DNA from: Paenibacillus sp. FSL H3-0469
GTDB taxonomy: Bacteria > Bacillota > Bacilli > Paenibacillales > Paenibacillaceae
Direction of reading: 5' to 3'
Length of the DNA stretch: 64,000 nucleotides
Assembly: GCF_038051945.1 (NCBI RefSeq)
Contig: NZ_CP150302.1
Coordinates: forward strand, 6,882,001 to 6,946,000
The notes below the pieces were generated by a model. That model saw only the letters and a program-made list of their open reading frames with translations, was not told the origin of the DNA and ran no database searches. How positions within the stretch are numbered: the stretch's first letter is position 1; every line of letters starts with the position of its first letter. A program made the translations under genes and the position numbers. Shown piece by piece: positions 32,098 to 41,857 of the stretch.

Positions 32098-32670
32098 TTA
32101 TGGAACTATGCATGATACTGATACTAATCCTCCTGCTCTTGCACTATCAATTTTAAAATTTATACCTACTGTGTCACCTGACTCTAAACGTGAAGTTCCG
32201 CCAAAACTACTAGGATAGGTTGATATACTACCATGAAATGAATAGTTAGAAGACTGAGTATGAGGAGCGTAAATGTTTGCTCCATTTATAAAATGTGTTA
32301 ATCCAGCAGCTGTAGTAACGCTACCGTTTACTGCTGATACTGTGACTTGTGGTCCAAAAGCAGCTATTCCTGCTGGTGTAAGTGACAATCCCCAAGAAAG
32401 AACCTTATTAAAGGAATACTGCGATATAAAACTTGTGAGTCCAAGATTACCCCAAGTACTTGCACCGCATGATTTTATTTCATTGACATTAAAATTTTGT
32501 GAAGGCAGCAAATCATTTTCTTTATTATTTAGTATATCAGAAGTGGGATTCAATGTTTCAAAGTGTGTTCCTGTTTGTTCGATTGGGTCTGCTGCAGCTA
32601 AGAGGCCAAATGAGGAGAAGGCAAGTACCAGTGTCAAAAGTAGTGAAAGAAAATGCTTTTTTCTGTTCAT
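32098..32670 (-). CDS. Small secreted protein of unknown family
   Basis: 190 aa with a clear signal peptide (KKHFLSLLLTLVLAFSS, cut near AADP). GGAGG precedes the ATG at 32670. The mature part is Ser/Gly/Thr-rich with two cysteines (NEIKSCGAST and VSVSCIVP), which could form a disulphide. No catalytic motif seen. It may be a secreted effector, with the small gene downstream as partner, but nothing proves this. Confidence 0.6.
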   Translation of the reverse strand: MNRKKHFLSLLLTLVLAFSSFGLLAAADPIEQTGTHFETLNPTSDILNNKENDLLPSQNFNVNEIKSCGASTWGNLGLTSFISQYSFNKVLSWGLSLTPAGIAAFGPQVTVSAVNGSVTTAAGLTHFINGANIYAPHTQSSNYSFHGSISTYPSSFGGTSRLESGDTVGINFKIDSARAGGLVSVSCIVP

Positions 32671-32882
32671 GTAATACCTCCAAAGTTTTTATTTGTTTCC
32701 TTGTTATGGAAACATTGTGGCATATATAATACTAAACTTCAACAATATTTGATAAAAATAGGACATTTGTCACATGAAAGTTGATTATTAAATATTTTTA
32801 AATGACAAATAAAATAGGGAATTTATGTTCCTGTTATCCGTATATAGCAATGTAATAAAAACATCTTGGGAGGTCTCTGACA

Positions 32883-33540
32883 ATGTTATATTTGGATAGC
32901 TGTATAGAAGGTGCCCAAAAGGTTATTGCAGATGAAACTGTAGATTTAGTAATTGCGGACCCGCCGTATAATTTAAAATTTGGAGGAACAAATCAGACCA
33001 AGAACAAGTAAACCCGTTTTCAGATTTTCCCCAATGATAACCTGCCGTTTCCGGACTATCGCAGATTTTGTCTTACTTAGCTCAAACAAGCCTATCGCAT
33101 TTTGAAACCAGGTAGCCATATCTACATTTTTATCGATTGGCATCATATCCGGATATGTCTCGATGGCTTAAGATTATCGGCTTTACGATTAAAAACTGTA
33201 TAGTATGGGACAAAAAGAATATGGGTATGGGATGGCAGTACCGGTATCAGCATGAGTTTATCATTATGGCAGTAAAAGGGAAGAAGAATGTCAAACGAAT
33301 TTGTTCACGAAACCAGACAGATGTATGGCAGATCCCACGAATTTCAGGAATCAAACGATTCATCCGACAGAGAAGCCAATAGATATGATGAAGCGGATCA
33401 TTGAGACAATAGTGAGGAAAGGGAATATGTTGTTGATTTCTTTGCAGGCAGTGGAGTGGTGCCTGCAAAGAAACTACTCTTAATCGGCGATGGGATGCTT
33501 TTGAGATAGACTCAACTTGGTTTTCGATTTCAGCAAATCG
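32883..33540 (+). pseudogene. Broken DNA methyltransferase (N4/N6 type)
   Basis: ATG at 32883 with GGGAGGT upstream starts LYLDSCIEGAQKVI and reaches the catalytic motif ADPPYNLKFGG, then stops at 33009. Further pieces in other frames continue the family: PDYRRFCLT and YRILKPGSHIYIFIDW, then KIIGFTIKNCIVWDKKN and MGWQYRYQHEFI, then HPTEKPIDMMKRIIE, and finally VVDFFAGSGVV. Several frameshifts and stops are needed, so the gene is dead. It was an orphan-type adenine or cytosine-N4 methylase of the DPPY class. Confidence 0.9.
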
Positions 33541-34212
33541 TATAAAATGGGGCTTGCTTATAAATGAGACCTTGCCATAAATAATTCCTTTCAGTGTTAA
33601 CTAAGCGGAGAGAGAGAATATTGTAAACTTATTGAAGCTACTTTTAGCCTAATAGGTAGCTTTCTTTTTACGTTTATAGATGAGAAACATATACTTTAGA
33701 AAGCAACTATAATCAAACAAATGATTCATTATAATTAATAATTGAACCGTTTTCAAAAGTTTGAGTACAAACATTTTTAGAATTCGGTTCATTTATGACA
33801 CAAAAATAAAACTATTTACATAATATTAATAGCATTTAAACTATTTTAGACATATAAAGATATATTTCGACAAAATACCACTATATTCAAATATCTATTT
33901 TTGTCGTATGATGCAAAGTAGAAAGTAGAGGCATGACTTAAAATTCTCTTTAACTTAGCTGAAAAAAGGGGGGGAAAACTACTGAAATAGATTAATAGAA
34001 TTATTAAACTTGGTAGTGTAAGTAAATCAATCGAATTTTTAAATTGGCTACATAACTGTTATTGCTATTTTTTCCTTGTATAAGGGAGGCCTCTTTTATT
34101 GAATAACAGGTAACAGGGATTAAATGAACATTTAAGTTAGTATACAGTAAACATTAGCAAGAGCTAAGAAGTGTAGAAATTACATCATAAATAATTAAGG
34201 AGTGGAACTCAA
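33541..34212. other. AT-rich intergenic region before the RHS locus
   Basis: No gene is supported. A terminator-like hairpin lies at 33635-33668 (AAGCTAC with GTAGCTT, then TCTTTTT). The remainder (33670-34190) is very AT-rich and presumably contains the promoter for the RHS-associated genes; no clear consensus promoter was singled out. Confidence 0.55.
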
Positions 34213-35532
34213 GTGAAGAAACGAAGAACATTATTATCAAAGATTTTTTTGATTGCGATCACTTTTTGTTTGATTGTACCTTTTATTTCTATGCCTCTAA
34301 TAAATGAAGTCAGTTATGCAGCTGTTTCTCCATATGGTTCGATTGAGATTGAAGGAATGTATACGGTTGTAGAAAGTGACGGTACGACTATTCGTATGAC
34401 TCAAGATGTGCAAGGTAAGGGTTATATTGATTATAGTTTAAACTATAATCAATATCATTATGTGTTAACAGACACTTCGATGTCAGGGACAAATCCCATT
34501 CGATTAAAATCAGTAGACAAAGTCTCTAATACACAATTTGTCATCCACTATACACGAAAAGATGGGTCATCCGCATCAAGAATAGTATCCTTCAATTATT
34601 GTGACGCAGATGGCAGATTTGTCTCATTTAGAGAACCATATGGAGAGTTAATTGATACGGATGGAATAATATATAAAGCTCAGTTATCTCCTTGGGGCGA
34701 TGTATCTTTAATTAAAAACGGAGCACTCGTTCAAACGATTAATGTACTTACTACCAAAGAAACAAATTGGTTAGAACAGCTTGTTCAAAGGGATTTCTAT
34801 GTTAATGGAAATCAGTTTATGTTGGATTTGTATTATGAAGGTGGAGATGGATCACATTATAATAGGTCAGCGTCTATTGGTGCATATACTGCGCCTGTGT
34901 ATACGAATCCGCTTGTTATCTCACTCTTGCAAACCCCCGATACACCTACAAATGGAAATGTAATGGTTAAAATATCGACAACTGGTGGAACAGTCATCTC
35001 CACGAAGTTTGCGGTTGGTAATCAGCCCCTTAGTTATTTTGAAAATGCAGGAACTGTTCTAACAGGAAATTCATTTACGGTTTCTGAAAACAATACGTAC
35101 ACTGTCTATACTAAAGACAACGTAGGCAACAAAAAAATTCAAACGATTACTATTAGTAATATTGACAAAACTCCCCCTGCAAATGCTACTTTCTCAATAT
35201 TCCCTGTAAACTCTACTAATGAGAGAATAAGGATTTTTATCACATATCCAATTGACGCGAGAATACTTGAGTACTCATTTAATAATGTGACATGGATGGA
35301 GTACAAGTACAATAATGATCTCGTGGTGACTGCTAACGGTACAGTATATGCTCGCTCCAAGGATGCGGCAGGCAACATCTCTAACGTTACGAGTTATCAA
35401 GTGAAGAATATACCACCGATGCAATATGATCCATCCACTGGAAGATTAAATTATATTCAGCTTCCTTCAGGACAAAAATATAAATACATCTATGATACGA
35501 ATGGAAATCTTTTAAGTATCCAACTCCAGTAA
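34213..35532 (+). CDS. Secreted protein with OmpL47-like modules and an RHS/YD-repeat end
   Basis: 439 aa from GTG at 34213 (AAGGAG 9 bases upstream). A signal peptide (LSKIFLIAITFCLIVPFIS) ends near SYAA. The N-terminal half (about 40-230) has beta-rich repeats. The OmpL47/Ig-like modules follow (TDTPTNGNVMVKISTTGG, then VYARSKDAAGN). The last 35 residues (MQYDPSTGRLNYIQLPSGQK, then YIYDTNGNLLSIQ) are a single YD-repeat unit. It lies 80 bases before the giant RHS gene, same strand, so it is a likely partner or an older, shortened relative in the same toxin locus. Confidence 0.7.
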   Translation: MKKRRTLLSKIFLIAITFCLIVPFISMPLINEVSYAAVSPYGSIEIEGMYTVVESDGTTIRMTQDVQGKGYIDYSLNYNQYHYVLTDTSMSGTNPIRLKSVDKVSNTQFVIHYTRKDGSSASRIVSFNYCDADGRFVSFREPYGELIDTDGIIYKAQLSPWGDVSLIKNGALVQTINVLTTKETNWLEQLVQRDFYVNGNQFMLDLYYEGGDGSHYNRSASIGAYTAPVYTNPLVISLLQTPDTPTNGNVMVKISTTGGTVISTKFAVGNQPLSYFENAGTVLTGNSFTVSENNTYTVYTKDNVGNKKIQTITISNIDKTPPANATFSIFPVNSTNERIRIFITYPIDARILEYSFNNVTWMEYKYNNDLVVTANGTVYARSKDAAGNISNVTSYQVKNIPPMQYDPSTGRLNYIQLPSGQKYKYIYDTNGNLLSIQLQ

Positions 35533-35613
35533 ATATTGCCAACAATAATACTAGTGCAGGGTTTCAATAAAATGATCAATCAACCATAATTACAGATATC
35601 TAAGGAGGAACAA

Positions 35614-38600
35614 ATGAAGATATATCCAAAAATATCAATTATTCTATTGTGTATGGCATTACTACTATCTGGACTGGGCATAAATGAAGATGTGTTTGCC
35701 AATTCCCAAGATTCAACTCCTTCAGAAACACATGCACCGCCAATCATTCCAGCACCAATTAGCGAAGAACCTGTCACTCCTTCCTACTATCCTGCTCCCG
35801 AGGTACAAGCACCAGATGATTTACAATTTGTCCAGCAAACTAGTATTGAGAAGAACAGGTTATCCCAGTCTAGAGCGAATGTACAATCTCAAGTGTATGA
35901 AGAAAAGGATTCGAGCGAAGAACTTTTGCTGCAGAAGATTGCCGTCATTAAATCAAAGTACACAAAAAACTTAGTAGGCAGAAACAGCATTCTTAAAGAG
36001 CAGGAGCCCAATCTCGGCAAGGAAGACATTCGTTCCTTGTTAGTCTTAGGTGCTTCTATTGAAGATATCTATGAAGCAGCCTATTTAAGCCAGGAATCAG
36101 GAATTAATCCGCTCGAGCTTTACAAGACAAAGAAAGAGAAGGACAAGGGCTGGGATGATATTCGTTTGTCTACATCCGGTCAGCAAGCATCTCTTTCAAC
36201 AGTTAGCAATGAGGTGTATAACGTAACGACAGAGGTTTACGGTAAAGATCAGCTCCCTTATTTGAGGGACTATGATATGACAAACCAGAGAAGCATAACA
36301 ACTTCAGGAAACACAATACTTGCACTGACTAACACTGTGATCTCGCAAGCACAAATGCAATCCATGAATCAGACCAATAAACCTCAGTACTCCGACCGCC
36401 GTTCCAGCAGTGAACTGGTTGATCCTTCCTCTGGATCTCTGACGTGGAAATCAAATCAGATCAGCTTACCAGGCAGAGACGGTCTGGACTTAAATATCGG
36501 CGTGATGTACAGTTCAAGCCAAAGCAGTACGATTCCAGGAGGTGCAGAGAATTTCCTGGCAGATCGATATGAGCTTGGGGTTGGATGGGGATTTCGTTTC
36601 CCCTCTTTGCAGAGTAACGATTGGGGCGGGGAGTTATACTATCATAATGGTGAAGGTGGAGTTTATCAGGTCGATTTTTCCTCTCCACAAGGTTTGAAGG
36701 ATTATAAGAGCAAAGATATGCGTTTTGCTCAAGACTATAGATCCTTTTCGAATGGGCAAGACGTCTCAAGTTATTATATTGAATATGCGGATAAGAAAAG
36801 AGAATATTTTGCAGAAGATCTAAGACTTCTAGGTATCGTTGACCGATTTGGGAATGTAATCAAATTCAATTACTCCTCAATCGATAGTACCTATCATAGC
36901 ATAAAATTATTGACCAGTATTACGGATACAATAGGAAGGGAAATCAGGTTTAAGTATGACCGTTTAGATAAACGGTATATCGAGAGCTATGAAAGCGTTG
37001 CGGATGAAAACATAACAGTTTCTGTCCATGATTTGCAAGGAAATGAAGTGAAGAAAGTCACATATACTCGCGGGAGAAGCGGATATATGTTGTATTACAT
37101 AAATTACTACACCGGTCTCCCTGATAGTGTTTGGTGGGGAGTAACCACTTTATCACTTAAAACAATAACGCAAAATAACGAACAAATTCAATTTGCGTAT
37201 GATCGAGCTACTTTTGACACACAATCAAGTCAAAAAGGATTCTCTGAAGGTAACGCGCCAAATATTAATCATAATCAAGCGTACCAACTTAGAACTGTAA
37301 CCTATCCCCATTCTCAAACGGTATATAATTACACAAATAAGTTTAGGAATTTTGGAATCCAGGGGAGCATGAAAGATTTTGTTATATCGTCCCGCTATGA
37401 CCGTGTCATTCGGAATGGATCATATAGTGGGGAGTATAACAAGGTAAACTATGATTATGTGGATAGTCATGACGGTTATCCTACCTATTATGAGAACAAA
37501 ACGGATGCTTATCAATATTCAACCTCGGCTACAACTGCGGCCAATAATATGAAAGTAACGTACTTGTATAATGGAAAAGGGCAGTTGCTGTCGACTACGA
37601 ACCTCTCTGCAACTGGAGAAAAAAAGGTTCAGAAGAACACCAGATTTTACCATGTTATTGATACGTTACCAACTACATCTGAAACGCTGGAATATGGGGC
37701 GGGAGACAATGATACTACGGCGAACAAGCTAACCATCATCACGGTTTATGATGAATATGGGAGTCCCTTGTCAATGACTCGGCCATTAACAGAAGATCAG
37801 CGTAAAAGCGGAGTATTGGAGATTAAGAATACAACAACCTATACGTATGAACCAACGTATCATTTGCCCCGTACAACTTCATGGTATCCAAGTGAGGAAG
37901 CTTCCACGCTTCTGAGAGAGAATTATGAATATACGGCTCAAGGCCGAGTCCAATCGGTAACCAATGCTGCAGGAGAGATTACAAATTATAGCTATGAGAT
38001 GTCTAGCGATGGTAACAATCGTCTATTTAAAGTTATCTCGGAAAAAGTGTCTAAGGGAAAAACAGTAGCTAAAAACGCAGTGACCTATGGATCAGATACA
38101 CAATATTCGTATCCTACACTAGAGGAAGCCTATTTTAACGTGGGACAACCCAATTCAAAAGTGGTTCGGAAAATTACGGATTATAATATAGGTACCGGTC
38201 TTATTCATACCGTAAAAGATGGCAATAATCAAACGACAACCTACAGTTATGATGCCTTGGGCAGACCAGAACTAATTGAGTATCCGCAATTTACAAATCA
38301 AGATGGTCAAAAGTACTCTATAATTGAGAAATATACCTATAAAAACAATCAAATTTCAACGAACTTTGATGCGGAGAATGCAGGAATCCATAGTCTTGCT
38401 GTGGATTCGTATCGTACCATCAAGCGAATATCTAATGGAGCAGAATCAACTACACATGGGATTGCGTTTTACGATGGATTCGGTCAATTGCTCCTTGAAG
38501 AAAAATGGGATGGCTACAATGGAAAGTTTGTTAAAACACAGTATCATTATGATAGTCTTGGGCGCCCAATAAATTCTGTAGATGAATCGAACAATACATT

Positions 38601-41142
38601 AAAAGTCACTTATGATGCTTGGGGGAGACAAGATAGCGCTCAGGATGCCAAAGGAGATATCTATAACAGTGTCTACAATCTGAAAACACGAACGAACTAC
38701 AGTTTTCTTCAGGGCGAAACAGAACAATGGAATAATGTGTATACCAAATACGATGCCTGGGGAAATAAAATTGAAGCCACTGCATGGCTATCAAGTACAA
38801 AGAGCATTAGTGAGAAATATAAGTACGATTCCGCAGGTAATTTAGTAGCCTATACCGATCCGAATGGAAACGTCAATGATGATGGGGTGACTACCTCTTA
38901 TGTTTATGATGAATTAGGTCGATTGTCGAAGGTCAAGGATGCTTTAAATCAGACGACCCGATATCAATATGATGGAAATGGTCAAATCTCTAAAGTGACG
39001 GTTCAGGCGAAAAATGGTATAGAGCAGACCTTAAACAGTAAAGACTTCAATGAAATTGGATTACTTCACTCGAAGCTTGATGGGGCGTCCCAAAGCGAGA
39101 CTTATGATTACAATGCTCTTGGACAATTGGATACTAAGACGGACCGTAACGGTAGTAACTTCACGTATGTGTATGATGAAAGTGGAAAATTGAAATCTTC
39201 CAAGGTAAGCCGCTCAATCAATGGTAGTGTGCAAACGCAGGAATCACGTATTAACTTTGGTGAGAGTGGACCGACAAATCATACCACGAAGACCTTTACG
39301 AATAATCAGCAAACGGGGTCCCAAACTCAAACCCTAGACACACTTGGGCAAGTACGATCCACCTATTCGATATCAGGGAATCATTCGGCGAATATCATCA
39401 ATCAATATGATGTTCTAGGTCGGCTAACTAGCGTACAGGATCAATATTTCGGCCTTTACACGCAATATCAGTACAATAAAATGCAATTGCAAAAGGTCCA
39501 GACAAACGGCAGCTCAACAATTACGGATAACCCATCGGTTAATGTAACCTACAGTTATTATCCAAATAATTTGGTGGATACTATCACATACCCAACGTTG
39601 ACAGATGGTACTGTGTTGAAGACAAAGTACACCTACAACAAAGTGCTAAACTGGACAGAGAGCATGGAAAATACTAAGGGAAATGAAGTGCTCTCAAGAT
39701 ATAGGTATGAGTATGATAATAACGGAAATCGAATTGCTGTGCATGAATTACGCAAAGGAGATCTTACAGAAAAAACCACACGATACAAATATGATGGGTT
39801 AGACCGCTTGATTTCCATCATACGTCCAGACGGCAGCCAAACGATGCATACGTATGATTTGCGGGGCAATCGGCTAACGTTATCTGATACAAACGCAGTG
39901 AACCTGAATCTCGCGGATACCAGCTACACGTATGACCTACAGAATACCTTGACGAGCGTCACTAAGAGCGGTGCCAGCACCAGCTTCCAGTACTATGCTG
40001 ATGGAATGCGGTTCATGAAAACCAAAGGGAATACTGAGACACAGGTTAACTACAATCTCAAGGGTCAAGTGATCTCGGAAGAGAAACTCGTGAGCGGCAA
40101 ATACGTCGAGCGGGCGAACTATGTTCGAGGTGACCGGGTGCTGGTGAAGAAGGATAAAAATGTTCAGACCAATGCAGTCAAGGATTATTATTACCTGTAC
40201 AATGGACATGGTGACGTGGTGCAGATCGTTGATACCAGCGGAGTGATCGTGAATTATTACAACTATGATGAGTGGGGGAATATCACCAACCAGGTGGAAG
40301 GAACGTCCAACTCCTTCAAGTACACGGGAGAAGTATATGACGCAGAGACCGGATTGTACTATCTGCGGGCTCGTTATTATGATCCAAGCATGGGGCGATT
40401 TCTAAATGAGGATACCTATGAGGGGCAGATTGATAATCCTCTGAGTTTGAATTTGTATACGTATGTGCATAATAATCCGTTGATTTATAGTGATCCTACG
40501 GGGCATTATACAGATGCAGGTGGGGCATCAGGAGGAGATCCTCTATATAATCTTTCTAACACGGATGCTACTAATAAGGTTATCTTAGCTCGGTCTTCCA
40601 ATGCAACAACTCAAACTAAGATTCTTAAATCATTAACGAAAGAATATAAGTACGGGTTCTTTGGTGATGATTCTGGGGGGATGACAAAAAATCAATTTGA
40701 ATACTTATATAAATTAGCAACTTCAGCAGGATTAGAGAACTATGATAAGGCTATATGGGCTATAGCACAATTAGATGATTTTTTCTATAGTGGGGCTACA
40801 GATAAAACGACCGCTATAGCAGCTACTGTTGGAGCTATGGGTGCAGGCATGATATCTGGAGGGGGTGGGAAAAAAAATCAAACTACTCTCTGGGATATAA
40901 AAACAAATGCAAACGCAAAAGTCACTTATAATTTCAATGGACAAAAGGTTATAGCTTATCAAGACAACACCCAGAGTGGCTATTGGTGGGCAAAAGATAC
41001 AACTGGACATGGGGGTTCTGCATATAAAGTTTTTGAACGAAGAGGTAATGAACTACACTGGATCACCGATGCCGATAAATATGGTAATTTCATTACTGGA
41101 AAACATAAAAGCCAAACCGGTACTGTCATTAAGCTGAAATAG
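35614..41142 (+). CDS. RHS/YD-repeat polymorphic toxin (WapA-like)
   Basis: 1842 aa from ATG at 35614 with GGAGGA upstream; signal peptide ISIILLCMALLLSGLG. Residues about 260-330 form the pre-RHS beta region (SSELVDPSSGSLTWKSNQIS). YD repeats run from about 420 to 1570 (for example YDSLGRPINS, YDALGQLDTK-like), forming the shell that encloses the toxin. The core-associated domain is at about 1573-1630 (DAETGLYYLRARYYDPSMGR to YTYVHNNPLIYSDPTGH). The variable C-terminus is about 210 residues. Its last 70 (GYWWAKDTTGHGGSAYKVFE, then WITDADKYGNFITGKHKSQT) look like a small RNase-type toxin tip. It should act on neighbouring cells; the gene at 41210 would protect the producer. Confidence 0.9.
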   Translation: MKIYPKISIILLCMALLLSGLGINEDVFANSQDSTPSETHAPPIIPAPISEEPVTPSYYPAPEVQAPDDLQFVQQTSIEKNRLSQSRANVQSQVYEEKDSSEELLLQKIAVIKSKYTKNLVGRNSILKEQEPNLGKEDIRSLLVLGASIEDIYEAAYLSQESGINPLELYKTKKEKDKGWDDIRLSTSGQQASLSTVSNEVYNVTTEVYGKDQLPYLRDYDMTNQRSITTSGNTILALTNTVISQAQMQSMNQTNKPQYSDRRSSSELVDPSSGSLTWKSNQISLPGRDGLDLNIGVMYSSSQSSTIPGGAENFLADRYELGVGWGFRFPSLQSNDWGGELYYHNGEGGVYQVDFSSPQGLKDYKSKDMRFAQDYRSFSNGQDVSSYYIEYADKKREYFAEDLRLLGIVDRFGNVIKFNYSSIDSTYHSIKLLTSITDTIGREIRFKYDRLDKRYIESYESVADENITVSVHDLQGNEVKKVTYTRGRSGYMLYYINYYTGLPDSVWWGVTTLSLKTITQNNEQIQFAYDRATFDTQSSQKGFSEGNAPNINHNQAYQLRTVTYPHSQTVYNYTNKFRNFGIQGSMKDFVISSRYDRVIRNGSYSGEYNKVNYDYVDSHDGYPTYYENKTDAYQYSTSATTAANNMKVTYLYNGKGQLLSTTNLSATGEKKVQKNTRFYHVIDTLPTTSETLEYGAGDNDTTANKLTIITVYDEYGSPLSMTRPLTEDQRKSGVLEIKNTTTYTYEPTYHLPRTTSWYPSEEASTLLRENYEYTAQGRVQSVTNAAGEITNYSYEMSSDGNNRLFKVISEKVSKGKTVAKNAVTYGSDTQYSYPTLEEAYFNVGQPNSKVVRKITDYNIGTGLIHTVKDGNNQTTTYSYDALGRPELIEYPQFTNQDGQKYSIIEKYTYKNNQISTNFDAENAGIHSLAVDSYRTIKRISNGAESTTHGIAFYDGFGQLLLEEKWDGYNGKFVKTQYHYDSLGRPINSVDESNNTLKVTYDAWGRQDSAQDAKGDIYNSVYNLKTRTNYSFLQGETEQWNNVYTKYDAWGNKIEATAWLSSTKSISEKYKYDSAGNLVAYTDPNGNVNDDGVTTSYVYDELGRLSKVKDALNQTTRYQYDGNGQISKVTVQAKNGIEQTLNSKDFNEIGLLHSKLDGASQSETYDYNALGQLDTKTDRNGSNFTYVYDESGKLKSSKVSRSINGSVQTQESRINFGESGPTNHTTKTFTNNQQTGSQTQTLDTLGQVRSTYSISGNHSANIINQYDVLGRLTSVQDQYFGLYTQYQYNKMQLQKVQTNGSSTITDNPSVNVTYSYYPNNLVDTITYPTLTDGTVLKTKYTYNKVLNWTESMENTKGNEVLSRYRYEYDNNGNRIAVHELRKGDLTEKTTRYKYDGLDRLISIIRPDGSQTMHTYDLRGNRLTLSDTNAVNLNLADTSYTYDLQNTLTSVTKSGASTSFQYYADGMRFMKTKGNTETQVNYNLKGQVISEEKLVSGKYVERANYVRGDRVLVKKDKNVQTNAVKDYYYLYNGHGDVVQIVDTSGVIVNYYNYDEWGNITNQVEGTSNSFKYTGEVYDAETGLYYLRARYYDPSMGRFLNEDTYEGQIDNPLSLNLYTYVHNNPLIYSDPTGHYTDAGGASGGDPLYNLSNTDATNKVILARSSNATTQTKILKSLTKEYKYGFFGDDSGGMTKNQFEYLYKLATSAGLENYDKAIWAIAQLDDFFYSGATDKTTAIAATVGAMGAGMISGGGGKKNQTTLWDIKTNANAKVTYNFNGQKVIAYQDNTQSGYWWAKDTTGHGGSAYKVFERRGNELHWITDADKYGNFITGKHKSQTGTVIKLK

Positions 41143-41152
41143 AAAATAAAAT

Positions 41153-41195
41153 AATATAGCCGTAAAGTAAACATTTTTCTTTACGGCTATATTTT
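41153..41195 (+). terminator. Hairpin between toxin and immunity genes
   Basis: A perfect 15-bp stem (AATATAGCCGTAAAG with CTTTACGGCTATATT) and 11-base loop, then TTT. It ends one base before the ribosome site of the immunity gene, so it could reduce or uncouple readthrough from the toxin gene, leaving immunity expression to another promoter or to leaky readthrough. Confidence 0.75.
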
Positions 41196-41209
41196 AAAGG
41201 AGAAGCAAC

Positions 41210-41857
41210 TTGAAAAATAGAAATTTAGATGATTTACTTTTGAATAATTTTGCTGGAATTGAATTGAAGAACCCTCTTTTTTACAACGCCCCATTTGGCA
41301 TTAGATTTGAAGCAGGGGGAGAGGTTAATGTGATGGAAAAAAGAGTTCAACAGATAAAATATAGGGCTGTGACTCTATATAATGCAGTCAATCACGAAAA
41401 TGATGATATATATTTAGTTATATTTATGGACAGCTGGGAGGAACATCCAGTAGACTATTTTGAAAAAGATGTTTTGAAAATATTTGAAAGTTTTATTATT
41501 GGAACAGATTCAAGACAAATTAATAAGAAAGAACAGGAATACAGATACAATGATCCGGATGAGCAAGATAATACAGTAACCATTCGATACTGGGTAAAGT
41601 TAAAATCGAAAGAGCTGAATATTGATAATCTACTTTATGCAGTTGCAAATCGAGCAATTGGCAATGATGTTAATGGAATTGTTGGAGATTTATTTTTAGT
41701 TAATGAGACTAGAAAAAGTATTTTTTATCTTTATGACGACAGAGGATTGGATATTGTTGCAGAAAATAAGGAGATCTTAAGACCGATTTATGAGCAGTAT
41801 AATGACTGGATTCTAGATTTTGATCGTGAAAGAATCAAGAAGATGTTTGGTAATTAA
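41210..41857 (+). CDS. DUF3885-like immunity protein
   Basis: 215 aa from TTG at 41210, AAAGGAGA 6-7 bases before it. The N-terminal part (NPLFYNAPFGIRFEAGGE, then VTLYNAVNHENDDIYLVIFM) matches DUF3885-type proteins, which often sit after RHS/WapA toxin genes as immunity proteins. The C-terminus (RPIYEQYNDWILDFDRERI) is typical of that family. Position right after the toxin and similar AT content support a cognate immunity role, presumably by binding the toxin tip in the cytoplasm. Confidence 0.85.
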   Translation: MKNRNLDDLLLNNFAGIELKNPLFYNAPFGIRFEAGGEVNVMEKRVQQIKYRAVTLYNAVNHENDDIYLVIFMDSWEEHPVDYFEKDVLKIFESFIIGTDSRQINKKEQEYRYNDPDEQDNTVTIRYWVKLKSKELNIDNLLYAVANRAIGNDVNGIVGDLFLVNETRKSIFYLYDDRGLDIVAENKEILRPIYEQYNDWILDFDRERIKKMFGN

